Assembly (NCBI GenBank): GCA_002427975.1
Contig: DIZT01000257.1
Coordinates: 7,399-13,771 of the forward strand
Source of the DNA: Micrococcaceae bacterium UBA6021
GTDB taxonomy: Bacteria; Actinomycetota; Actinomycetes; Actinomycetales; Micrococcaceae
Direction of reading: 5' to 3'
Length of the DNA stretch: 6,373 bases
The position numbers were made by a program, and so were the translations under genes. Position 1 is the first letter of the stretch. Every line of letters begins with the position of its first letter. Positions 1 to 5,174 of the stretch are shown piece after piece. The notes under the pieces are model-generated. The model was not told where the DNA came from, did not search any database, and saw only the letters and a program-made list of their open reading frames with translations.

Positions 1-253
1 CGAAGACCTCGCCGTGCTGGAAGGGGTTCATCGTGCCCGGATCCACGTTCAGGTAGGGATCGAGCTTCTGCATAGTTACAGACAGGCCGCGTGCCCGCAG
101 GAGGTGACCGAGGCTCGAAGCCGTCAGTCCCTTACCGAGCGAGGACGCCACACCACCGGTTACGAAGATGTGTTTGGTCGTCTTGGACGAGCCCGGGAAC
201 CGGGAATTTACACGGGAATTTGATCGCTGCACCACGGAATTCGAGCCTATCAT
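1..253 (-). CDS. pyrG: CTP synthase, N-terminal part (cut by window edge)
   Basis: CTP synthase makes CTP from UTP, ATP and glutamine in the cytosol, the last step of de novo pyrimidine nucleotide synthesis. Only the first 84 codons of the synthetase domain are visible; the rest, including the glutaminase domain, lies outside. Seen directly: KHIFVTGG at residues 27-34, the P-loop [10 protein letters not shown] at 33-42 with Lys41, and the family-typical run [21 protein letters not shown] at 64-84. The ATG at 253-251 is chosen because a strong GGGGAGAGG lies 8 bases upstream. GTG codons at residues 7 and 8 are possible starts but lack such a site. This start gives about 23 extra residues before the conserved core compared with E. 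coli PyrG, rich in Ser, Asn and Arg. The gene lies 88 bases downstream of recN on the same strand, so it may be read through from the operon or have its own promoter. Confidence 0.96.
   Translation of the reverse strand, partial: MIGSNSVVQRSNSRVNSRFPGSSKTTKHIFVTGGVASSLGKGLTASSLGHLLRARGLSVTMQKLDPYLNVDPGTMNPFQHGEVF
201..221 (-). repeat. Short direct repeat in the pyrG 5' coding region
   Basis: On the plus strand CGGGAATTT occurs at 201-209 and again at 213-221, separated by ACA, giving a 12-base period. A third GGAATT lies at 236-241, also in the same codon phase. On the coding strand these give three Asn-Ser pairs (residues 5-6, 12-13 and 16-17) in the non-conserved N-terminal extension of PyrG. 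A small tandem duplication in coding sequence is the simplest reading; a binding site for a regulator is possible but unsupported. Confidence 0.6.
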
Positions 254-261
254 CAATTGAG

Positions 262-270
262 CCTCTCCCC
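262..270 (-). promoter_or_regulatory. Strong Shine-Dalgarno site of pyrG
   Basis: The minus strand reads GGGGAGAGG here, ending 8 bases before the ATG at 253-251. It is one of the two best ribosome binding sites in the window. It decides the pyrG start in favour of the N-terminally extended form over the GTG codons six and seven codons further in. Confidence 0.75.
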
Positions 271-305
271 GATCAGGAACTGTCTCCCCAAATGATCCAG
301 TGTGC

Positions 306-331
306 AGGGCGAGGCGCCCTTCGATCAAGGG
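306..331 (-). other. Two mutually exclusive hairpins in the recN-pyrG spacer
   Basis: In the minus-strand transcript AGGGCG (320-315) can pair with CGCCCT (311-306) across a 3-base loop, a 6-bp stem with five GC pairs. The same AAGGG (321-317) can instead pair with CCCTT (331-327) across the loop GATCG, a 5-bp stem. Both cannot form together. No U-run follows either, so a rho-independent terminator is unlikely as drawn. The structure could stabilise the recN mRNA end, pause polymerase, or be chance in GC-rich DNA. Confidence 0.35.
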
Positions 332-341
332 GTGTCCGCCG

Positions 342-2081
342 TCAGGCCCGCTGCGGCAGCAGTTTTGCGTCGTCCAGCAGCTCCTGGGCGTGCGCCTGCG
401 CCGATTCTGAATCCTCCTGGCCGGCCAGCATCCGGGCGAGCTCCCGCACCCGCTCCGGGCCGTCGAGGAGCCGAACATCACTGGACGTGAACCCGGTGGC
501 GGTGCCGCCGTCGGCCCCTCTGACGGACGTCTTGGTGACGGTGATGTGCTGGTCCGCGAAGGCTGCCACCTGCGGCAGGTGCGTGACCACCAGGACCTGG
601 ACGTGCCGTGCCAGCATGGCCAGCCGGCGGCCGATTTCGACGGCGGCCCGCCCGCCGACGCCGGCGTCCACCTCGTCGAACACAAAGGTGGGCACCGGAT
701 CCACCGCCGCCAGCACCACCTCGATGGCCAGCATGACGCGGGACAGTTCGCCGCCGGAGGCGCCCTTGCCCAGCGGACGGGCCGGGGCTCCCGAGTGCGG
801 CTGGAGCAGGAACGCGATCTCGTCCGCTCCATGTGGCGTCAGCTGCCCGGCCGCCTCAAGCGTTATCACCAGGGTCGCGTCGGCCATGGCCAATGCCTTC
901 AGCTCCGAGCTTACTCGGCTGGAAAGCGCCTTGGCGGCTTTGCCCCGGATCTTGCTGACGGCGGCTGCCTGCTTCAGCAGCTCCGCCTCGGTCCGGACCA
1001 CGTCAGCGTCCAGGGCCTCGATCCTGGTGGAGTCGTCCTGCAGTTCGTCGAAGCGCCCCCGGGCGTTTTCCGCCCACACCAGGACCTCGTCAATGCTGGG
1101 GGCGTACTTGCGGACCAGCGTGGCCAGGGCTGCCCGCCTGTCTTCGATCTCGGCGAGGCGTTCCGGCCCTTCCGAGTCCAGGCCGGCCTGGTAGCTGGCC
1201 AGCTCGGTGGCGATGTCGTTGAGCAGGAAGCCCACTTCGGCCAGCCGCGCGGCGGCGGACCCCAGTTCGGCGTCGTGCTCAGCCACGTGTTCCAGGGTCC
1301 GTTTCGCCGCGTCCACGAGGGTGGTGGCGTCGCCCGCGTCACCGTAGTCCTCCGCGATGAGCGCCTGGTGCGCCGTGTTCGCCGCAATCCTGAGCTCTTC
1401 CACGTTGGCCAGTTTGACGGCCTCCGCTTTGAGGGACTCGTCTTCCCCCGGCTGCGGATCCACGTTGGTGATTTCGGTCAGGGCGGCCTCCAGCGACTCG
1501 GCCTCGCGGATCCTGTCGCGGGCGGCACTGCGCAGGGTTTCCAGCTCCGCCTGGCTGGCCTTCCAGTGGCTGTAGAGCGCCTGGTAGGTGGCCAGCGGGC
1601 CGGCCAGGGAATCGCCGGCAAATTTGTCCAGGGCGCCGCGCTGGGCGGCTGCCCCCTTCAGCCTGATCTGGTCCGACTGACCGTGGACCACAACGAGGGT
1701 TTCACCAATCTCCGCGAGGACGCCTACGGGAGCGGCCCGCCCGCCCAGGAAGGCACGGCTGCGCCCGTCCGCTCCGAGGCGACGGGCAAGGATGAGCTCA
1801 GCGCCGCCGTCGAACTCCTCCACATCGGCGCCCGCCTCCACCGCCCGGGCTATCGCCGGATGCCCGGCGTCGAGCTTGAGGACGGCCTCCGCAGTGGCGC
1901 TCTTCGCACCGCTCCGGACGGCCCCGGCGTCGGACCTTGCCCCCAGGAGGAGGCCGACGGCGGTGACCACCATCGTTTTACCGGCACCGGTTTCGCCGGT
2001 AACGACGCTCAGCCCGGGGCCCAGCGGCAGGGTGGCGTCGGTGATAACGCCCAGATCGCGGATTCTCAGTTCTTCAAGCAT
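342..2081 (-). CDS. recN: DNA repair protein RecN
   Basis: RecN is a cytosolic SMC-like ATPase that acts early in recombinational repair of double-strand breaks, holding DNA together and helping RecA. The 579-residue protein has the full family layout. The N-terminal [13 protein letters not shown] leads into Walker A GETGAGKT (29-36), then [10 protein letters not shown] (106-115) and the Q-loop region [11 protein letters not shown] (131-141). A long Ala/Glu/Leu-rich coiled-coil section runs over about 155-400. The ABC signature [12 protein letters not shown] is at 441-452, Walker [14 protein letters not shown] at 465-477, and the H-loop [13 protein letters not shown] at 498-510. All catalytic motifs are intact and length is normal. 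The ATG at 2081 lies 3 bases after the nadK stop with no strong Shine-Dalgarno site, so translation is probably coupled to nadK. I see no LexA-type palindrome just upstream; transcription probably comes from the operon promoter outside the window. Confidence 0.97.
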   Translation of the reverse strand: MLEELRIRDLGVITDATLPLGPGLSVVTGETGAGKTMVVTAVGLLLGARSDAGAVRSGAKSATAEAVLKLDAGHPAIARAVEAGADVEEFDGGAELILARRLGADGRSRAFLGGRAAPVGVLAEIGETLVVVHGQSDQIRLKGAAAQRGALDKFAGDSLAGPLATYQALYSHWKASQAELETLRSAARDRIREAESLEAALTEITNVDPQPGEDESLKAEAVKLANVEELRIAANTAHQALIAEDYGDAGDATTLVDAAKRTLEHVAEHDAELGSAAARLAEVGFLLNDIATELASYQAGLDSEGPERLAEIEDRRAALATLVRKYAPSIDEVLVWAENARGRFDELQDDSTRIEALDADVVRTEAELLKQAAAVSKIRGKAAKALSSRVSSELKALAMADATLVITLEAAGQLTPHGADEIAFLLQPHSGAPARPLGKGASGGELSRVMLAIEVVLAAVDPVPTFVFDEVDAGVGGRAAVEIGRRLAMLARHVQVLVVTHLPQVAAFADQHITVTKTSVRGADGGTATGFTSSDVRLLDGPERVRELARMLAGQEDSESAQAHAQELLDDAKLLPQRA

Positions 2082-2084
2082 GGT

Positions 2085-3110
2085 TCACTTTGCGGTCGCG
2101 GGATCGGTTTCGTCGTCCGGCTGGTCGCCGGAGGCAAGCTGGAGTGGCGGCCTGGGCCGGGGAGTCCGGACGATCGGGATGGGTCCGGTGTGGATGGCCT
2201 CGGACTGCGGCACGGGCCCCCGCCAGCCGTGGATGGGGAGTTCAAATTTGCGGACCAGCCGCGCTGAGAAGGGCGTCTGGTGGGTCCTGGCCAGCCGGAC
2301 CGGCGTGGCGGACTTGGTCACTTCAACCCGGGCGCCGGGCGGCAGGTCCACGGAGCGGCGCCCGTCGCACCAGAGCACGCCCTGGGCGCCGGTGCGGGTG
2401 AGGATTTCCACCGCCAGCCGGGACCGCGGCGATACCACCAGCGGCTTGGCAAAGAGCGCGTGGGCGCTGATGGGAACAATGACCAGGGCCTCAACCTCGG
2501 GCCAGACCACGGGCCCGCCGGCGGAGAACGCGTAAGCCGTGGAGCCGGTGGGGGTGGCCACCACCACACCGTCGCAGCCGAAGGACGTCAACGGACGCTC
2601 GTCCACTTCGGTCACCACTTCGAGCATGCGTTCGCGGTTGCCTTTTTCGATCGCGGCCTCGTTCAGGGCCCAGGTGTGCCAGATCTTCTGGCCGCGGACC
2701 CAGACCTGGACGTCGATGGTCATGCGTTCTTCCACCGTGTAGTCGCGGCGGGCAATCCATTCCACGGTCTGGGTCAGGTCCGCCCGCTCGCTCTCGGCCA
2801 GGAAGCCCACGTGGCCAAGGTTGACGCCCAGCAACGGCACGTCCACTTCGCGGACCAGCTCTGCGGCGCGCAGGATGGTGCCGTCACCGCCCAGGACCAT
2901 CACCAGTTCAACGTCCGGCAACAGGACATGGTCGTGCAGGATCTCCACCGGCTGGGTAAGGTGCCCGAAGAATCTTTCCATGTCCCGCAGCTCAGATTCC
3001 TGCATGACGGGAACAATGCCGGAGTCATGCAGTTGGGCGCAGGCTTCCCAGGCGGCCTTCAGTGATTCCTCGCGGCCAGTGTGGGCAAGGACAAGTACTC
3101 GCCTGCTCAT
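2085..3110 (-). CDS. nadK: NAD kinase
   Basis: NAD kinase phosphorylates NAD+ to NADP+ in the cytosol and sets the supply of NADPH for biosynthesis and redox defence; the actinobacterial gene is also called ppnK. The 341-residue protein shows the hallmark LGGDGTILRAAE (73-84), the conserved LGVNLGHVGFLAE (94-106), the Asn-Glu pair in ALNEAAIEKG (148-157), and the nucleotide-binding GCDGVVVATPTGSTAYAFSAGGP at 178-200. ISAHALFAKPLVV (214-226) and WCDGRRSVDLPPG (247-259) follow. The catalytic domain ends near residue 298; a Pro-rich then acidic tail of about 43 residues has no motif I recognise. The ATG at 3110 is preferred because the family motif starts at MSRRVLVLAH. A TTG in frame at 3161 would overlap tlyA by 38 bases. 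The gene starts 13 bases after tlyA with a modest AAGCGGA site and ends 3 bases before recN. Confidence 0.96.
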   Translation of the reverse strand: MSRRVLVLAHTGREESLKAAWEACAQLHDSGIVPVMQESELRDMERFFGHLTQPVEILHDHVLLPDVELVMVLGGDGTILRAAELVREVDVPLLGVNLGHVGFLAESERADLTQTVEWIARRDYTVEERMTIDVQVWVRGQKIWHTWALNEAAIEKGNRERMLEVVTEVDERPLTSFGCDGVVVATPTGSTAYAFSAGGPVVWPEVEALVIVPISAHALFAKPLVVSPRSRLAVEILTRTGAQGVLWCDGRRSVDLPPGARVEVTKSATPVRLARTHQTPFSARLVRKFELPIHGWRGPVPQSEAIHTGPIPIVRTPRPRPPLQLASGDQPDDETDPATAK

Positions 3111-3123
3111 CGGGTTCCGCTTT

Positions 3124-3936
3124 CTAGTGGTTCGGCCAGATTCGTCCAAGCAACCCGTCAAGGGCTGCGTGGCGCTCTTCGATCTTAGGCAGTTCTTGGG
3201 TCATCCTGCGCTTTATCCACAGGAAGTATTCGACGTTTCCGTCCTGGCCCGGCAGCGGACTGGCCGCTAAGCCGCATAAGTCCAGGCCGGCGTCGAGCGC
3301 TGCATTGGCGACTTTTTCCACCGCCATCCGGCGTTCGCGCTCGGAATTGACCACGCCGGTGCGGCCCAGCCGGTCCTTGCCGATCTCGAACTGGGGCTTC
3401 ACCATCAGCACCAGGTCACCGCCCGGCACCGTGCACAGGGCCAGCGGCAGGACCACCAGCGTCAGCGAGATGAAGGAGAGGTCAGCCACCGTGAGTTCGG
3501 CCTGTCCGCCGATGTCCGCCGGCGCCATGTACCGCACGTTCAGGCCTTCATGCACGGCTACCCGGTCATCGGCGCGGAGTTGCGGGACCAACTGGTCATG
3601 TCCGACGTCGACCGCCACCACGTGTGCCGCACCGCGCCGCAGGAGCACCTCGGTGAAGCCGCCGGTGGAGGCGCCGGCGTCCAGGCACCTCTTGCCCGCA
3701 ACCGTGACCGCGGGAAATGCGTCCAGAGCGCCGGCCAGCTTGTGACCGGCCCGGCTGACGTAACTGTCCTCTTCGGTGTGCTCGACCGCCAGGTCCTTGC
3801 CGTCGTCTACCTGTTGGGACGCCTTGGAAAGGATGTGGCCGGCTGAGCTCACTTTGCCTTCGGCAATCAACGATGCTGCGTGGGTCCGGGACCTGGCCAG
3901 ACCGCGGGCAACGAGCGCCTGGTCAAGTCGTGCCAT
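3124..3936 (-). CDS. tlyA: TlyA family rRNA (cytidine-2'-O)-methyltransferase
   Basis: TlyA uses S-adenosylmethionine to methylate ribose 2'-OH groups of 16S and 23S rRNA; in Mycobacterium tuberculosis the sites are C1409 and C1920, and loss gives capreomycin and viomycin resistance. With the ATG at 3936 the protein has 270 residues, the usual length. An S4 RNA-binding domain covers about 1-55 (ARLDQALVARGLARSR at 2-17). The Rossmann methyltransferase follows with the SAM-binding DAGASTGGFTEVLL (86-99), VAVDVG (107-112), ADLSFISL (151-158), VKPQFEIGK (179-187) and SPLPGQDGNVEYFLW (226-240). Lys66, Asp152, Lys180 and Glu236 match the catalytic K-D-K-E set recalled for the M. tuberculosis enzyme. 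The interdomain linker reads DSYV where M. tuberculosis has RAWV. A TTG at 3942 is an alternative start adding two residues. The gene begins 2 bases after the small upstream gene ends, so the two are probably translationally coupled. Confidence 0.95.
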   Translation of the reverse strand: MARLDQALVARGLARSRTHAASLIAEGKVSSAGHILSKASQQVDDGKDLAVEHTEEDSYVSRAGHKLAGALDAFPAVTVAGKRCLDAGASTGGFTEVLLRRGAAHVVAVDVGHDQLVPQLRADDRVAVHEGLNVRYMAPADIGGQAELTVADLSFISLTLVVLPLALCTVPGGDLVLMVKPQFEIGKDRLGRTGVVNSERERRMAVEKVANAALDAGLDLCGLAASPLPGQDGNVEYFLWIKRRMTQELPKIEERHAALDGLLGRIWPNH

Positions 3937-3938
3937 GT

Positions 3939-4169
3939 TCAAGCCTCTCCCTCTCCGGTTGGCGGGTCTTCGTTCAAGGCGTGCAGCAGGGCATCGTGGA
4001 GGTCACTGTAGACAGCTTCATGCTCAGATACGGGCAGCACCTCGACGCCGTCCAGCGTGGCGATGAGGGCCGCAATGGACGGATCGCTGACTGCCGGCGC
4101 AGCCGTGTCCGGCCATTCCGGCGTTGGCTGGGCTGCTTCCGGACGGTGGGCTTCGTTCAGCTCAGTCAT
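3939..4169 (-). CDS. Small conserved actinobacterial protein of unknown function
   Basis: This is a 76-residue acidic protein, with no signal peptide, membrane segment or known catalytic motif. The first 28 residues are Pro/Ala/Glu-rich and probably disordered. The part from about 29 to 67 looks like two amphipathic helices: DPSIAALIATLDGVEVLP, then VSEHEAVYSDLHDALLHAL. The pattern LP-x-x-EH-x-x-V-Y-x-D-L-H-x-x-L resembles, from memory, a small protein found at this position before tlyA in many actinobacteria (Rv1693 in M. tuberculosis). The gene starts 9 bases after the HAD gene with little Shine-Dalgarno similarity, suggesting coupling. Its last codons carry the tlyA ribosome binding site and its TGA stop is 2 bases from the tlyA ATG, so its translation may also help to open tlyA. 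The function is unknown; a helper of TlyA or of the phosphatase is only a guess from position. Confidence 0.8.
   Translation of the reverse strand: MTELNEAHRPEAAQPTPEWPDTAAPAVSDPSIAALIATLDGVEVLPVSEHEAVYSDLHDALLHALNEDPPTGEGEA
3944..3956 (-). promoter_or_regulatory. Extended purine-rich ribosome binding site of tlyA
   Basis: The minus strand reads GGAGAGGGAGAGG, lying inside the last codons of the upstream small gene (Gly-Glu-Gly-Glu). The downstream GAGAGG ends 7 bases before the ATG at 3936, and the upstream GGAGAGGG ends 6 bases before the TTG at 3942. Both candidate tlyA starts therefore have a usable site. It is among the strongest ribosome binding sites of the operon. Confidence 0.7.
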
Positions 4170-4178
4170 TGGACCAGT

Positions 4179-5168
4179 CTAATGATTGCGCCACTCGAGT
4201 TTGGGCTGCGTGGGCCGGGCGGCGTCGGGGACCGCAGTCCACCAGGCGGCGCAGGCGGCCCGCCACGAATCCAGGTCATCCTCACTGCCGCTGATGTGGA
4301 TGGTCTCACCGCTGACCCGCGCGGTGGATGCGCCGCAGCGGTGGGCTCCGTCAGCGTGGTCCACAGCCGGGTAGGGCCGGTGGAGGTCGGTGAGGGAATT
4401 GATGATGTAGGTGGGGCGCTCCGCGGTGCGTGCGGCCAGGATGGTTTCCCGGGTGTCGACGCCGGTCAGCACGGCTACCGTGGCAAACCCGGCGTTGTTG
4501 CCGCCGAGAATGTCGGTGTCCAGGCGGTCGCCCACCACCAGCGGGCGGTCAGCGGCGAGCCGCTTGGCGGCGGCATGGAACAGCGGCGCCTCCGGTTTGC
4601 CCGCAACCCGCGGCGTCCGTCCGGTGGCGGCGGCTACTGCTGCCACCAGGGTGCCGTTGCCCGGGGCAATGCCCCGGGCCTGCGGAATGGACATATCGGT
4701 GTTGGTGGCGATCCACAGTGCTCCGGCCGATACGACGTACGCCGCCTCGGCCAGATCCTTCCAGCCAATCCCCGGATTGAAGCCCTGGACCACGGCGACC
4801 GGGTCCTCGTCCTGGCTGTAGACGGGAGTCAGGCCCACCAGTTCGATTTCCTGCGCCAGGGCGGGGCTCCCGGTGATCAGCACCCGCGCCCCGGGGTCAA
4901 CGAGAGATGCCAGGAGTTCGGCCGCGGCCTGGGAGGAACTGACTACCTGGTCGTCGTCTGCCGGTGCACCCAGTTCACGGAGATGTGCCGCAACCTGGGC
5001 CGGTGTTCGGGAGGCGTTGTTGGTGACATACCCCAGGCCGATGCCCAAGCCAGCCAATCGCTGCAGCGAGTCCACGGCGCCGGGGATGGCGTGCTGCCCG
5101 GCATAGACCACACCGTCCAGGTCCGCCAAAAGGGCGTCAAACAGGGAAATCAGTGGAACTTCAGTCAT
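4179..5168 (-). CDS. HAD-IIA family phosphatase (NagD-like), possible glycerol-3-phosphate phosphatase
   Basis: This is a cytosolic haloacid dehalogenase-type phosphatase of 329 residues. Motif I is ADLDGVVY (15-22), with nucleophile Asp16 and acid/base Asp18. Motif II is YVTNNASRTP (47-56), with Thr49. A class-IIA cap follows, containing ATNTDMSIP (154-162) and APGNGTLVAA (168-177). Motif III is GKPEAPLF (190-197), with Lys191, and motif IV is VVGDRLDTDILGG (211-223), with the Mg-binding Asp214 and Asp219. All catalytic residues are present. About 60 residues after the HAD core (270-329, CGASTARVSGETIHISG then a Trp-rich helix) form an extra small domain. The best relative by position and architecture is Rv1692 of M. 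tuberculosis, described as a glycerol-3-phosphate phosphatase with a C-terminal acetyltransferase-like fold. Substrate is thus likely but not proven; NagD-like nucleotide phosphatase or p-nitrophenyl phosphatase are older labels. It lies 6 bases after the TPR gene and 9 before the small gene. Confidence 0.92.
   Translation of the reverse strand: MTEVPLISLFDALLADLDGVVYAGQHAIPGAVDSLQRLAGLGIGLGYVTNNASRTPAQVAAHLRELGAPADDDQVVSSSQAAAELLASLVDPGARVLITGSPALAQEIELVGLTPVYSQDEDPVAVVQGFNPGIGWKDLAEAAYVVSAGALWIATNTDMSIPQARGIAPGNGTLVAAVAAATGRTPRVAGKPEAPLFHAAAKRLAADRPLVVGDRLDTDILGGNNAGFATVAVLTGVDTRETILAARTAERPTYIINSLTDLHRPYPAVDHADGAHRCGASTARVSGETIHISGSEDDLDSWRAACAAWWTAVPDAARPTQPKLEWRNH
4659..4679. repeat. Perfect 21-base palindrome inside the HAD phosphatase gene
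   Basis: GCCCGGGGCA (4659-4668) is followed by a single A and then its exact reverse complement TGCCCCGGGC (4670-4679). As RNA it could fold into a stem of nine GC pairs with a 3-base loop. It encodes Ala-Arg-Gly-Ile-Ala-Pro-Gly (residues 164-170), part of the conserved APGNG segment, so codon choice in a GC-rich gene may explain it. Confidence 0.7.
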
Positions 5169-5174
5169 AGCGGG

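Larger units (their letters stand above)
254..341 (-). other. recN-pyrG intergenic region
   Basis: This is the only intergenic stretch in the window longer than 13 bases. It holds the pyrG ribosome binding site and two overlapping small inverted repeats. I find no convincing -10/-35 pair: GATCAT near 291-296 on the minus strand matches the -10 consensus at only four of six positions and has no partner at 16-18 bases. I also see no U-tract that would make an intrinsic terminator, and no G-run leader of the kind used for reiterative-transcription control of Bacillus pyrG. Read-through from recN therefore remains plausible. Confidence 0.6.

Noticed and set aside
91..1194. A 367-codon plus-strand frame covering the pyrG-recN junction
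   Set aside because: Ser/Arg/Ala-rich low-information translation, antisense to both pyrG and recN, with no motif.
1978..2002. Inverted repeat TTACCGGC / GCCGGTAA with a 9-base loop near the recN start
   Set aside because: It is produced by the repeated Thr-Gly and Ala-Gly codons of the Walker A motif, so protein coding explains it.
546..2267. A 573-codon open frame on the plus strand antisense to recN
   Set aside because: It mirrors RecN, whose protein has every family motif; the plus-strand product is Gly/Arg/Gln-rich with no recognisable fold, as expected from the antisense frame of GC-rich codons.
2082..2400. Possible SOS-controlled promoter just upstream of recN
   Set aside because: I searched for the GAAC-N4-GTTC pattern and found none; the region is the coding end of nadK with a 3-base gap to recN.
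3111..3161. Upstream TTG start for NAD kinase at 3161
   Set aside because: It would overlap tlyA by 38 bases, and the added residues (MTGCLDESGRTTRKRNP) do not resemble NAD kinases, which begin near MSRRVLVLAH.
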